A stretch of DNA of 64,000 nt. Source: Lasiodiplodia sp. COLG20 (Eukaryota; Ascomycota; Dothideomycetes; Botryosphaeriales; Botryosphaeriaceae). The translations under genes and the position numbers were made by a program. Shown here piece after piece: positions 10,177-22,083 of the stretch. The stretch spans positions 2,666,001 through 2,730,000 of the forward strand of contig VNWV01000002.1 in assembly GCA_009801085.1 (NCBI GenBank), written 5' to 3'. The notes beneath the pieces were generated by a model, which worked only from the letters and a program-made list of their open reading frames with translations, ran no database searches and was not told where the DNA came from. The first letter of the stretch is position 1, and the number at the start of each line of letters is the position of its first letter.

Positions 10177-11495
10177 ATGGCAGACTTCAAGCAACAGCCT
10201 CCGGCGTATCAAGAAGAAGCCGACAAGCTCCCCGAGGTCCAGTCTCACGCAGTCGAGCTCCCCAGCCCCGGCGAGCCATCCCGGTCAAGGTCATCGACCA
10301 TGCGTAACATCCAAAAGCCCATCGTCATTCCTCGTAAGTTCCCCTTTTTCAAAACGCCCAAGAGACGAAAACTCACCAGCAACACCCAGAAACCATCAAC
10401 ATGTTCTACGTGCGCTCCTTCTCGCCCTTCGCCCGCGCCTACGCTCCCGCCCTCGCCGACCTCCCCAACCCCATCTCGCAAGACGAGTTCCTATCCTTCA
10501 TCGACGGGCTCAACGACGCCTTCATGATGCACCCGTTCTTCCAGGCGGGCTTCATGGCGGGCGGCATGGTCATGTCGGCGCCGATCCTGCCGGTGCAGAT
10601 CGCGGGCGGCGGGCTGCAAGCGCTGGCGGCGCTGGGCTCGGGCGCCGTGACGGTGCTGCGCGCGAAGCAGTTCCTCAAGCGCGCCAACGCCGAAATCTTC
10701 AACCCGCGCGGCCTGGCCGTGCGCACCTGCACCACCAAGCGCATGATGCAGGCCGTCGGCCGCGGCGACGAGAAGCGCCTCGCCCTGCCGCCGCTCGAGG
10801 ACGTCGACGACCTCGTCAACGGCCTCACCCACACGACTACCACTTCCTCCGACGGCAACAACCGCCCCCGCATCCACAGCAGGACCCCCAGCACGACATC
10901 CGCGGCGTCGGGGTCAGCGGCGACGGAAGGCGGCGTACCCATGGAGGACCCGCGCATGCGCCGCCTCCGCGCGCTCGAGGGCTCCGTCACGCCCGTCACC
11001 TTCGACGTGCCGCCCGCGCCGCTGCCCCACAACGCGCTCAAGCGCTACAGCACCGCGCCGACGCGCTGGATGAACGGCCGCAACGCGAAGGCCCTCACCA
11101 CGGCCCGCGAAAAGGGCCTGCGCGAGCGCCGCGAGAAGGCCGCACAGCTGGACGACGAGCTCACGGCCGCGAACCGCGAGATCGAGGAGCTCGAGCGCCT
11201 GGCCGCCGCGCAGGAGGTCGTCGAGGAGCAGTACATTGCGAATCAGGCACGCGCTGGAGTCCGTCCCGCGGGGCATCAGCGCATGGCGAGTCAGGATCTG
11301 GCCGTCAGTTTGGAGAAGAGGGCGCAGATCATCGAGGAGATCAAGAAGGCGGGCGAGAAGAAGATCAAGAAGAGCGACAAGAAGGAGGAGAGGATGGCGA
11401 ACAGGATTCTTTGGATCGTCATCACCACGACGGAGAATGCGCCGCCCGAGGACGAGGCGCTGTCGGAGCTGGCAGATGAGACGAGCAGTCACTGA
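10177..11495 (+). CDS. Conserved-type hypothetical protein with Gly/Ala hydrophobic segment and coiled coil
   Basis: Two exons, 10177-10333 and 10390-11495, with a GTAAGT donor and CCCAG acceptor; 420 aa. An N-terminal acidic/Pro-rich segment is followed (about residues 55-135) by a structured block with a Gly/Ala-rich hydrophobic stretch (GFMAGGMVMSAPILPVQIAGGG) long enough to associate with a membrane. A Ser/Thr-rich linker comes next, then a strongly charged coiled coil (about residues 295-350, Arg/Glu/Ala-rich) and a Lys-rich helix before the C-terminus. The overall look is that of fungal proteins with a small glycine-zipper domain and a disordered tail. I cannot assign a function. Exon choice is firm because the splice keeps the frame. 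Confidence 0.75.
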
Positions 11496-11683
11496 TCATC
11501 ATCCCATTGTGGAGGGTGAGTGCTGTCTCTTTTCTTTTTTTTCTTTCATCTGGTTGTACTACATTTTATGCTTCTATGGTTTGCGATTAAGTTGAGATAT
11601 CCGTCGTTCGCTTTACATGTTACCCATTGAATTATAGACGAGTTTGGAATGGAATGGAAATGATTGTGGCCCGATTCGACCCT

Positions 11684-12562
11684 TTATGTCCTCCTGTTGA
11701 TTTCTCTCAACTCCAGCCTTTTGTCTGAGCCCACCAGTCTCGGAGGAGTCACTCTCACGTGGTTCTCTAATCCAGCAGTAAGATACCTAAGAGGACCGAA
11801 GATAGCCACACCCGCTAGGCAACCGATGGCGTAAGGCGCGTATGTAACGTCCGGAAAGTAAGACTGAGCCGCCCACAGGCTGGCCCATCCAACGCCGACC
11901 ATTCCCACCCCGAACGCCGCGCTCGACAGGACTTTTGCAAAAGGATTGAGCCACTCCGGCTGGACTTTGTTCGATACGCTGCGGAGCAAGCCCCTCGGCG
12001 CCCGCGGAATGTTCATAGTGACGAACGGCCAGCCACTGTACGTCGTGCCTTCGATGCTCAGGGGAAAAAGCTCGTCCGGAAAGCAGAGCGGCTCGCTGAT
12101 GAAAATATTGTCCCAGGCGGGTATAAGGATGTGGAACGTAGCAGCAGCATCTCCGGGAAGCGTGCTCCGAAGGCTCTGCATGTGGCGGCAGAGCAGGTCC
12201 AACGAGTCCGACTTCATGCAAAACGACTCCGGAAGACCGCCACCGTTGCGCTCGACAAGGCTGTGGAACGCCGCGTACCAGAAGTTGTCCGGGTGGTAGA
12301 CGAAGTACTTGTCGTTCGCGCCCCGCGTCTCGTCGGCCTTCATGCGGATCAGGTCGTAGACGCGCTCCGCGAACCCGGACGGCCCGCTGACGCCGAGTAT
12401 TTGGAGCGTGTTCGCCTTTTCCATGTGCCCGCCGAGATGCTGGATGCTTCTCTCGAGCCGAGCGACGGTGTGAGTCGAGGCGTCGATGGAATGCTGGAAC
12501 TGGTCCATACGGTCGAGTAGATCTTGTTCCAGTGTGCTCCGGATGTGGTCGTCGTTTGCCAT
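11684..12562 (-). CDS. Hypothetical protein with C-terminal membrane hairpin
   Basis: Single exon, 292 aa, ATG at 12562. The N-terminal ~50 residues form a likely amphipathic helix or coiled coil (heptad-like DLLDRMDQFQHSIDAS). The middle is a soluble alpha/beta-looking region rich in Trp, Phe and Tyr. Two hydrophobic segments lie near residues 215-235 and 245-262, consistent with a membrane hairpin with both ends on the same side. It converges with the coiled-coil gene at 10177-11495, separated by 188 bp. Not recognised. Fungal effector-like or HET-associated roles cannot be supported from sequence. Confidence 0.7.
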   Translation of the reverse strand: MANDDHIRSTLEQDLLDRMDQFQHSIDASTHTVARLERSIQHLGGHMEKANTLQILGVSGPSGFAERVYDLIRMKADETRGANDKYFVYHPDNFWYAAFHSLVERNGGGLPESFCMKSDSLDLLCRHMQSLRSTLPGDAAATFHILIPAWDNIFISEPLCFPDELFPLSIEGTTYSGWPFVTMNIPRAPRGLLRSVSNKVQPEWLNPFAKVLSSAAFGVGMVGVGWASLWAAQSYFPDVTYAPYAIGCLAGVAIFGPLRYLTAGLENHVRVTPPRLVGSDKRLELREINRRT

Positions 12563-14371
12563 CTTTGTTTATCTGGTGGCTTGAATGGTGGATATGATGT
12601 AAGGTTTTCGGGACTGTCAAGAGAACGAAGTCGAGCCTGGCTATCGGGTGAAATAAAGACTGGTTAAGCCACGTATAGACAAACTTTTGGCCCCCCACCA
12701 AGTTCCACGATCGGCATTGCAGGGCTATGCTCGTACTTTTCAGGTTACACGGTTTCCCAAAATTGCCAGGTACAGCCTTGTTGGAGGTGTAACTTTGGTG
12801 GCTGGAAAGAGGATGGGGCCAAAATAGTGTGGCTGTGTCGCTTCCTTCCACGCCAGTCCTTTTACGCGCTTTCGTTAGACGTTCGACCATGAATCCTTCG
12901 AGGCTGTGCCCCCAAAAAAGGATTAACGCATCAGAAATAGTTTTCTTTTCAACAATATCTCCTGTTATGCAGGTAGCAATATAGGTCCTGAACGTTACAT
13001 GATTGGTTGTTTGCTTTGGGGTTTTGAAGTATGGCTGGGTTTCGCACTTAACTTTGGAGTATAATGTAGAGGAGCGTAGGCGGAGTTGCAAACGGTTATC
13101 CTATGACAGAACGAGGCGGGGAAGAGGAGGAGGAGAAGAAGTATCAGTAATGCAAAGTAAGAGACAAACAAAAAGGCAAAACTGAACCCCGCTACATGCG
13201 GGTTAAGCTCAGAAAGACTCCTTGGGACCGTCTTTTTTGCCTTCCCTAGCCCGTGTTCGAACCTTCGACCTCTTTATTACCCACAGAAGACGGGTGGTAA
13301 CTTGGGCTGCCTTACTGTAAACCTTCGGGCTCTCATTTAACCAAGCACCACCTCTTCGAGCGTGACTAGCATGCCGGAATGGCTGCCTGAGTGGCCTATA
13401 TATCAACACCGCTCGTTCCTGCAGGACGTACTGGCTGGGCCATCGACAGTTACGATAGTTGCAGGGAAGCGACGACATGGCCATGGTGAGAACTCTGCCT
13501 CTTTCTTAAATAGACAGACCGTAAGTTTCGGTTTCTTTTTGTAACGTCGTCTGTTTCTTTCCCAGTGCCGCTGAAAAGGTACTGAGAGAAAAACATTGTG
13601 CAAAAATCTCTGTAAATGTCGAAATGCCAGCATGATCCCACGCGGTACACATCATTAGTGATTGACTAGTAAGGCAGTGATGAACGCCAGATACTTATCC
13701 TACGCCACACCCTGCCATATGAAGACCAGATAGTATCTGTTATCTCTTTTCTTGCTTCTAGAATGATTAGTAACAGCAACAGTTTCTCGTCAGCGTAAAA
13801 GTCGATGTTTGAAGCAAAAAAGGTGAAAAAAGAAAGCTAGAAAGCAAATACAGTCTTCATAAGCGCTATGACATGGACTTATATTCGTCCTGTCCGATTT
13901 GCTATGACCATAGCATGTATAGTAATCACGTCATAAATTTCCATAATCCCTCACCTGCACCAGACCCACATTATACCCAGTCAGGAGGAGGTCTCGGTGC
14001 CACGGACCGGGGCCCGCCGAGGCAAATGTCACGCATATTGTGGCTCCAAGACATACCCACAGAGCTACCGTACCCAAGAGCCTGGTTATTGGGCTCGCGG
14101 TCTACGATCTAGTGAGCTTCGCGGTAAGCTTTTTTGTGACTGCATGTGTACATAGGGACCTCCGCCCGTCAGCCTGTGTGGCGTATGGAGAATTATTTCA
14201 ATTTTTTAAGGCTCCTGCCATGCTATTTATTGCAATGCAAATGAGGGCTAAAACTCCTCGCAACACCAGGGAAAAAACCAGTTGTACGGGTATGATATAT
14301 GTATACCACCAACGCCAGGAGACCGTAAGTCTTCGTAAACCGCGTCCTCTTTTCACCCATACTCTTCTTCT
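12563..14371. other. Intergenic, nothing recognised
   Basis: About 1.8 kb. A near-perfect hairpin (GCGGG stems around a TACAT loop) lies at about 13184-13205. A GTTCGAA box at about 13255 resembles a tRNA B-box, but no T-stem or acceptor stem pairs around it. Only short frames occur. Confidence 0.45.
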
Positions 14372-16237
14372 CTAAACCATATGCGCCGGGCCCGGCGCCA
14401 AAATTATCCCATCCGTACTGCCCTCCCTCCTGCTGCCCTCGGCCGTCGTCCGCGACGTGTCGCTCTCGGCGTCGTTCGTCGTCATGGTCGTCGTCGTCGT
14501 CATCACCACGCCGCCGGTGACGGTCCTGCTGCCGTGCCTGCTGTTCCTCCCCGCCGCGCCGCCCTTCCTTCTCCGCCGCTCCCTCTCCTCCTGCTCCCGC
14601 CTCTCCTCTTCCCGCGTCAGCGCCCGGATCTCGCTCTGCTTCGTTACCACAATCCGGCCCAATGCGATGCTGTCCGCCCCCGCCCCGGTACTACTGCTGG
14701 CAGCGAGATCGTTTTCGTCCGCACGCCCGCAGCTGGCGCTGACGACGGCGCGCGTGTCCTCGGGCCAGGGCGAGCCGCCGGCACCGCGGCCCTGATAGGC
14801 GTCGTCCAGCATGCGCGTCGTGAGCTCGTCGTCTTCGCCCCACACGCTGACGTTGGCATTTTTGCCCTGTTGGGCGGCGGCGCGGTCCTGGTAGTGCTCC
14901 GAGATGAGCGTCTCGGTGCCGATGGGGGCGTTGTTTTTGCTGCGGCTCTTGTTGAACGAGAGCTGGTTGGATCCCGTGCCGTTGCCGTTGCTGGGCTCGC
15001 CGCTGCGGCTGTAGCTGCGGTTGGTGGTTTGGCCCGTCTTGTCGCGCGAGGTGACCCAGTGGAGAGTGAGGACTGAGAACAGGACTGTTGGGGAGGGTTT
15101 TGTCAGCTGTTTTTCCTTTTTTTTATCCGTGGATATTCTCCTATTCTCCGAATTCTCCGGTTCCCTTATTTTGTCTTTTTGGGTGTTTTTGTGGGGCTTA
15201 TAATTTCTTTTTTTGTTTTCTTTTTCTTGGTGCGGAAAGAGGAATTTTTGACGTACTTTCGGCATTGCAGCTCAGGAAACAGATCCAAGCAGGCTCGCCG
15301 TCCAGGACCATGAGCAAGGTTAGGTTGGCGATGGAAGAGGTCAGGGTGGCGCAGGAACCGAAGAAAGTGCGGACGGCCATGGTGTGTAGTGTCGTATTGT
15401 GTTGTGACTTGTACGAATACAGCTCTGTGGGCGGTTAGCGGGCGCGAATCGAGATGGGTAATTGGTGGGGCGTACGGCGGAGGGGCACGATGAAGAGGGT
15501 GGTCAGGTAGACATTGACGGCGGCGTCGAAGATGATGAGCGGCATCATTGCTTTCTTCTGCATGCCGATGATGCAGGTACCGTCTTCGATGTGCGAGAAT
15601 CTCCTGTTTCAAGTCAGTATGGGTGATTTGGAAAGGTTGGTCGAAGTTACCAGATGATGTTCAAGACGGCAAGGACGCCATAGGGGCCCATGGCGGCGCA
15701 GATGTTGAACATGTATAACTTGTCTCTATACCTCGGTTCATTGCATCCGCGAACGATGTACTAGGGCAATGAGCGGGTGCTGCGATGTCTGTGCAGGGGA
15801 TGCAGACTCACGGCTTTCTCGACCAGGAACAAGTAGACGCACACCTTTGTTGACAGGTAGAGAGTCAGACAAAGCAGAATTGCACCTCTGCATATTGTCA
15901 CCGTCTCATTGAGGCCAACATCCTTGAAGACGGCAGTGATGAAGACGAAGAGAAAGGAGTCGACATAGATCAACAAAATGTACCAGGCGCCGAGCGGAAC
16001 TGTTGACCAGCGGTGAATGTTTTGCACACGGCGACAGATGCAGACGGAGAGCACACAGAGGGTGACAAGGGAGAGAATCATCTGCGGCCGACGTCAGCTG
16101 GAGCGCATCTCCTGGACTGGCCTCCGACTTACGGACATGACTCTACCCGCTATGGGGATGTCGGCGGGCGTGTAGTCCTGGTTCTCATCTCGTGGAAACC
16201 ATGTCAACAGCTTCTGTGGCTCGAGTACCACAGGCAT
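14372..16237 (-). CDS. Orphan seven-helix membrane protein with long disordered tail
   Basis: Six exons on the minus strand: 16237-16133, 16081-15812, 15760-15651, 15603-15476, 15424-15257, 15084-14372; 497 aa. All junctions have GT-AG ends and keep frame. After a short N-terminus (about 35 aa) I count seven hydrophobic segments: MILSLVTLCVLSVCIC; GAWYILLIYVDSFLFVFI; AILLCLTLYLSTKVCVYLF; ICAAMGPYGVLAVLNIIW; MPLIIFDAAVNVYLTTLFIV; TLTSSIANLTLLMVL; and a last one spanning the exon 5/6 junction. The remaining ~225 aa are Ser/Arg/Glu-rich and probably cytoplasmic, with RxxE-rich charged helices. The topology is receptor-like, and fungi carry a family of such orphan membrane proteins, but ligand and G-protein coupling are unknown. 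Confidence 0.8.
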
Positions 16238-17506
16238 CACGAAAGCCTGTGAGGAGAAAGGAGAGACAGAGCGAGGGCGGCGGAAGCGAAAGGCTTGGTG
16301 TTGGTTAATTAAAGGGCAGCAATGCAACGCCCCTGGTGTGTGCAAAAAAGTAAAGACAGGGCATCAGGAAAATCCCGGCCGTCTCGATTGGGCGCTGGTG
16401 CTTTTTACAGACGGCATGCCGAAGAATGGCACCATCGGACCCCGGAGGACCAACTGACTCTCGGCGATCGCATTGATAGGAAAGAATCTTGACGACAAAT
16501 AAGCGACCCCATTAAGGCTGTTCCCACAGTACTCGAGTCAGGAGCACGAAACGAGGCTCGCCAACGCTCTGACAGCAGAATTTAGTGGCGCGGGACACGG
16601 GTGAGCCGCTGCTGAGGCCGGCAACGAAGCTCACAAATGCCGAGGTCGGGGAAGATTGACTTTTGGAAGACGAAAGCATGGTGGATGTGCAGGCTCACCG
16701 CCGCTGATTCCCGTTGGCTGCGCGGAAGTAAAGCCGGCGAAGCAAAGAGGCCGGTGGTCCCACGCGCGGGAGGGCTACCGTTGCAGCCGCTCGAGCCGGC
16801 TACCGTCCGCGCCGCCGCCGTTTTTCTCCAGCTGATTCGCTCCGCTGCGGACCCTGGGTGCCTGGGGCCAGACCGCGTGCGGTGTACCGTGGTGCCCCTG
16901 CGTCGTCATCCGCCCCTTCATGGCCGACATCGTGCTCATGAATAAGGATCTGTCTCAGAATCGCGTGGTCGTTCTGTGTTGGTGTGGGCCGCCTGCCTGC
17001 GCTGTCTCCCGCTGCGCAGGAACGCTGCTGCCGTTTTCTCTTCGGCTGCAGGCAGGCAGGCACCAGAAAGCTTTTCGCGCACAGACTGCTGTGCCGCATC
17101 GGAGCCGCATATCCCCCATTGGCCTGTTATTCCCCTGCATATTGCTTCTGCACAACCCGCTGTATAGGGACCCAAAAAGTTAGATCGCCCTGTTCTTGTC
17201 ATGGCAATGCCAATCAACGCCCTTGAAACCAGCTATCGATTCATGGCGGGGACCGCAATAACACCAACCAGGAAGCCGCGCCGCACCAACTTATCGCCAG
17301 CAACACCAGACCACGCGTGGCCTGATGCACATCTCTTCCATCCATCCGCACAGACTCTTTAACCTTGCCTGAGGTTTTAAGCAGCAAAATGCCCGCTTTC
17401 GTCCGGCCTTTTCTCTCCCACTTTCCCGAACGTCCGGGGATCGCAGCACGTCAGAACCTCCCCGCATAACCCACCAGTTTCACTCCACCCCATCCGGTAA
17501 CCCACC
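16238..17506. other. Divergent intergenic region
   Basis: Promoter region shared by the seven-helix protein (leftward) and the FAD monooxygenase (rightward). GC-rich in 16560-16950. Short frames on both strands show no family. Confidence 0.5.
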
Positions 17507-18988
17507 ATGTCTTCCTCCTTCAAGGTCATCATTGCCGGCGGCAGCTTGGGCGGCCTGATGCTCGCCCTCTGCCTCGAGTCGGCCGGCATTGACTTTGTCC
17601 TGCTCGAGAAGGGCGAGATTGGGCCGCAGCTGGGCGCTTCCATTGGCTTCCAGCCGCACTCGATCAAGGTCTTCGAGCAGCTCGGCGTCTGGGAGGACTT
17701 CAAGAACACCACTGTGCCTATTCTGTACCGCCAGCACTTCGACGAGAATTGCAAATGTTTCGAAGACTCGCGCCTGTTCGCCGACATCTACGAAAAGTAC
17801 GCTAGAATTGTCTCCTGCCCAGCTTTGTGTTAATTTTAGCGCAGGATGGGCCGCCCGTGGGTCTTCTTGGAGCGCTGCGAGGCCATCAAGATCCTCTACA
17901 ACCACGTCAAGGACAAGTCCAAGGTCCGCGCGCATACGGCCGTCGAGAGTTACACCGAGTCCGAGAACGGCATTACGGTGAAGACCAGCACCGGCGAGAC
18001 CATTGAGGGCAGCATTCTGGTTGGCTCCGACGGCATCCACAGCCACGTCAGGACCCTGATGGCCGATGAGATTGCCAAGACGGAGCCCGATGTGGCCAAG
18101 GAAATCAAGGAGGGTAATGCTCGCCAAAATCCCCTTCTGGAAGGCAGCCAATTGACATGCCCCACTCGCAGGCTTCACGACCGAGTACAAGTGCCTCTTC
18201 GGCGTGTCCAAGAATGACCCCAGCAAGCCCATGATGCCCGATGGCATGATCCACACCGCTTACTACGACTACCACTCGTCGTTCTCGACCGCCGGCGTGC
18301 CTGGCCTGCTCTTCTGGTTCTTCTACGTCAAGATGGACAAGGTGTCGCGTATGCCTAACGTGCCGCGCTTCACCGACGAGGATGCCGCCAAGGTGGTTAC
18401 CGAATACGGCAAGACGGTGCTGGGCCCGGGATACACGTTGCAGGATCTGTGGGACAACCGCGTGCGCGCGACCTTGGCCCCGCTTGAGGAGGGCGTGAGC
18501 AAGAAGTGGAGCAACGGCCGCGTCGTGCTGGTCGGAGATGCGGTGCACAAGGTATATATACATCCTCTACAGTCTTGCAGTCTCGAGCTGACACAACAAA
18601 GGCAACCGTCAATCCCGGCCTCGGCGCCAACACGGCCTACGAGGGCATCGTGCGCCTGACGAACGGGCTGCGCACCCTGCTCTCGCTGGCGCCCCAGCCG
18701 TCGGTCGCGCAGCTCAAGGAGCTGTTCGAGGCCACGTACGAGGCCAACCACCGCGGCCGCGCTGAGACAGTTGTCTCCTTGTCCGGCGTCGTCACCCGCT
18801 ACGAGGCCCAGGACACCTGGTACCTGAAGATGGCTAGCCGTTGGGTCAGCCCCTACATCCCCGACGGCCGCAAGGCCGATCTGTACGGCGCATTTTCGCG
18901 CGCCGGCCCGTGGCTGGACTTCCTGCCCGACCCGGACGCGAAGGCTGCCGATGGTGCGCAGCCGGTGGCCGTCGAGTCGAGGTTGTAG
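17507..18988 (+). CDS. FAD-dependent monooxygenase (group A flavoprotein)
   Basis: Four exons: 17507-17796, 17845-18113, 18172-18551, 18602-18988; 441 aa. The N-terminal Rossmann fold reads KVIIAGGSLGGLMLAL (residues 6-21), with the acidic end LLEKG that binds the ADP ribose. The DG motif SDGIHSH (D159-G160) binds FAD and NAD(P)H. The GD motif GDAVHK-ATVNPGLGAN straddles the exon 3/4 junction at residue 313. This order defines FAD_binding_3 monooxygenases: salicylate hydroxylase types and the PaxM-like epoxidases of fungal meroterpenoid and indole-diterpene pathways. Length is normal. No clear C-terminal membrane helix is visible. No PKS, NRPS, prenyltransferase or P450 gene lies in this window, so a pathway cannot be named. 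Confidence 0.9.
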
Positions 18989-19791
18989 AGTAAGTTGGGG
19001 AAATGATGAGGGCTTAATGGATGACCACGGCGACGAGGGTCTTGGTCATTAATGACGCGCGTGGCCCGTAAAAGCGGGTCGTGTGGCCGAAAGGTAAGAC
19101 GAAAGGCGTTTGGGAAGGAGATACCAGTGACACGCAGAAGGCATTCATAGGCGAGACGAAAGCCTTGACTGTGCCGGATGAGTCGTTGTCGCGCCGCCCT
19201 CGCAAGCAGGGACGGCTCCGCTGCTTGCGGAAGCTTGTAATGCTTGCTGTATATACATGATACTATAGCTGGCGCCGCTATACTATAAGAATCGACAGAT
19301 TCTGGAAAGCCACAAGCGCGCTATTATGCAACCGATGCGAGGTCCAATCAATGATCAGGAATCTATCGGATTTATGAGCAGACGCATTCTAGAAGCGGTA
19401 ATAATTACGGTCTCCCGAGCCCGCCAATCGCAATCGCTGCCGACGAGAGTGGTTGGAAAATGCCTGGCGTATCGGCCCGGAACCGTGGCTCTACCCACCG
19501 GCCTGACCATCGTGCGATGGGTCCAGCGTGTACCTGATTCGTGAACGCGGCACTAGCCGTGCTTGAGGCATTGCTGCGGATGAACTTGCTTTGCAAGTGT
19601 GCACACTGAAACTGCAAGCGAAAGGAAATGCACTGTTGTTGCGCCTCTTGCCTCGCTCGGCACAAATAGGCTCCATTACGAATACGGACTCGACCGTATA
19701 ACAATAGAGGCCAAGAAGACCAGGATGATGCATCTAAATCCACCAAGAACTCGCGCTCATGAGGCCTGGAAAACACAAATCATTCAGACCG
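18989..19791. other. Convergent intergenic gap
   Basis: 3' flanks of the monooxygenase and HET genes. Only short frames without domains. Confidence 0.5.
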
Positions 19792-22083
19792 TCAGACTAG
19801 ATGGGCAATCTCCCAAGGTAGATCCTCCGCGGCAGACGCGCTGAAACACTGCTTGTAACTTCCGAGAAGCTCTAAGTAATCCTCCCCGAATGATGCCCCC
19901 CTACACCCGTGCAAGTAGCATTCTCCGAGAAGCTGGAATGTCCCATCCCGATTAGGGACTGCTCGTAACACGAATGGAACATTTGCACCATACAAGAAGT
20001 ATATCCCATCGGACACTGAAGCCGAGACCGGGGCAATGGCGAAAGATCGTCCAGTCGGGAAAAACCTACGACCCTGCCGAAAATCCCAAACGTCCGCGAA
20101 CAACCTCCCATAATGCGATTGGTCGAAAGTGCTAGAAAACATCTGGCAGAAGCTTTGTGGACTGTGGCTGATGGTCTCACCAGTCGAGTCTTTCCACTCA
20201 AGTGTGTCTGAGTTTGTTTGGAGAGCACAGTCTATGATAGAGTCCAGTTTGAGCACCTTGACTGAAAGGGTACCGACATCTCCCGCACGACCGAATTCTA
20301 GTGAGATCCCAGTCCCTTGCGCTCTATTCGGTCCCCAGTTGGCAAGTGATGGCAGAGCTGGATGGGTTCGGAAATCAGGAACCCACGAAGGCAAGCGCAG
20401 TACCTGCTCTTCTGTCGTTGCTGACCTCCGTTTTGCCAAATCGTCCGATTCGAGTGCGATCATTTCGAATGACAAAGCCGTCTTTTTGGACGCGCGGAAT
20501 TCCTCTTGGATTTTCTCAACTGCCATGCAGTGAAAGTACAGGGCATCACGGATGAGCAACCTCACACTCCGAGGCAGGGGGCGAATATGGGTGTTGAAAT
20601 AAGCTGTATCCCTTTGCGGATTCGTAGAGAATTTATTCGAGTATATGGTGAGGAATGAAGAATGGAGTGCATTCTTCCCGAGAACTATCTCCTCGGCCGT
20701 TGTCGAAACTTCCAGCAAAGCGTAGAAGGCTGGCAGAGGCGCTTCTTCCTGTGGGTGCCACGGAAAGTAATCAATATTTGTGTCCGGCTCCGTTGAGACC
20801 TCCTGGACAGTCTTTTTCAAGTGGTTCCATTCATCTTGTAGATTTGCGATCCATCTCGCCTGTTGCTGGGATGTCTTTGGAAGACTCATCAGTTCCACAG
20901 CAAACACCCAAACTTCAATACGCGCAAGTATAGGAATCGAGTACTTAAATATACGATACTCTTCAGGGACCGCACGTAGCTGCAATATGATTCCCAATTC
21001 ATGCACACTCGTGAAGCTTTCCGCAGCGTCATGTACAGCGTCATGTAGAAGATGAGGTAGATTGGAAGCCTCAGCCAGAATATCCAAATGATTGTATCTC
21101 ATGATTACTTGGGCTGTCACTTCCGCGTAGACATCCTCAGCTGGCTTGTTGTAGTCTGCAACCAGATGTAAATCTGCAGAGTTTCTGAGGAGGCCCATCA
21201 AGGCGTATATGCGATCTCGTGGGTCTGTGCAGCAACAGCTTCGTGCCACGTTCAGGAGCGAAGGCAGGTCCCGCAATGGTTTTCTTTCTTTGTTCAAAAG
21301 AGCCGGCGGGATCCGGTCTTCCCAGTTGACCGCCCTGACTCCGAGAGCTTGTAGGCGGCCTGCCGAAATATAGGACCAATCAATAGTATCTGCGCCCATG
21401 ATGATGAGTGCAGATCTGGCGGCAGTAACTTCCTGTAAGACCCAAGCTCTTGAAAACCAGGGCTCGGATAAGAACTGAGAAGTGATAATCTGTCCGTCCG
21501 GGAGGTCCAGGGGTTGCAACAATTTCAGCGCCGTGAAAAAAGGGCGAGCATCCAACTGAAAGACATTTCTCATGTGAATCAGAACCCTGTCAGCCTCCGC
21601 ATAAATCCTCTTCATCAGCGGAATCTGATGGTTCTTTTCCCGATTGTCTGATTGGTTGATGCACACAGCGTCAATCCAAAGGTAGCGATCTTCTTCCGAA
21701 TATCTCAGGTCGGAGAGTGCAGCATGGCAGCTGGGAGTCACCGAAAGAGACCCAGACTGCGTGAAAATCTGCTTCGGGCTTTCCTGATTACCCCAAGTAT
21801 ATGAGACTGCCTCATATCTCGGATGCTCTTCCAGCGCGAAGCGGAGAACGTGGCATACGATTGGGCTTTGGCTCTGGCCAGGAAAAAGGCGTACTAAGCG
21901 GAAGTCGCTCGACTTGACCAAAGGCTTGTGACGAAAGCAGGAAGCTTTCCTGTACGATTTGTCCAAAGAATCCGGGTCTCCTTCTTCCAGAGGCCGAGGT
22001 GGGTTGCCACATCCGTAACAGAGTACTCCGCCAGATATGCCGTGGAGGTCCGGAACTTTGCATTGGCAATAATCCTCTTCCAT
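19792..22083 (-). CDS. HET-domain protein with N-terminal Cys pair motif
   Basis: Single exon, 763 aa, ATG at 22083. The HET domain begins near residue 90. It shows the three family hallmarks: YEAVSYTWG (90-98), a central LWIDAVCINQ block, and an EADRVLIHM-type third block, followed by the SRAWVLQE element. HET proteins mediate heterokaryon incompatibility, a programmed death response on fusion with a genetically different strain, and some resemble TIR-domain NADases. The C-terminal ~450 aa are typical unassigned HET tail. Unusually, the first 30 residues carry C-x-C (6, 8) and C-x2-C (22, 25), like a small zinc ribbon. No breaks in the frame. The target and partner locus cannot be seen. Confidence 0.9.
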   Translation of the reverse strand: MEEDYCQCKVPDLHGISGGVLCYGCGNPPRPLEEGDPDSLDKSYRKASCFRHKPLVKSSDFRLVRLFPGQSQSPIVCHVLRFALEEHPRYEAVSYTWGNQESPKQIFTQSGSLSVTPSCHAALSDLRYSEEDRYLWIDAVCINQSDNREKNHQIPLMKRIYAEADRVLIHMRNVFQLDARPFFTALKLLQPLDLPDGQIITSQFLSEPWFSRAWVLQEVTAARSALIIMGADTIDWSYISAGRLQALGVRAVNWEDRIPPALLNKERKPLRDLPSLLNVARSCCCTDPRDRIYALMGLLRNSADLHLVADYNKPAEDVYAEVTAQVIMRYNHLDILAEASNLPHLLHDAVHDAAESFTSVHELGIILQLRAVPEEYRIFKYSIPILARIEVWVFAVELMSLPKTSQQQARWIANLQDEWNHLKKTVQEVSTEPDTNIDYFPWHPQEEAPLPAFYALLEVSTTAEEIVLGKNALHSSFLTIYSNKFSTNPQRDTAYFNTHIRPLPRSVRLLIRDALYFHCMAVEKIQEEFRASKKTALSFEMIALESDDLAKRRSATTEEQVLRLPSWVPDFRTHPALPSLANWGPNRAQGTGISLEFGRAGDVGTLSVKVLKLDSIIDCALQTNSDTLEWKDSTGETISHSPQSFCQMFSSTFDQSHYGRLFADVWDFRQGRRFFPTGRSFAIAPVSASVSDGIYFLYGANVPFVLRAVPNRDGTFQLLGECYLHGCRGASFGEDYLELLGSYKQCFSASAAEDLPWEIAHLV

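Noticed and set aside
11787..13091. 434-codon frame overlapping the 292-aa membrane-hairpin gene
   Set aside because: Different reading frame of the same strand. Its overlapping portion is Arg/His-rich translation of the real gene.
13184..13270. Possible tRNA or terminator from a hairpin and a GTTCGAA box
   Set aside because: No T-stem, anticodon stem or acceptor stem pairs around the box on either strand, and the hairpin has no other context.
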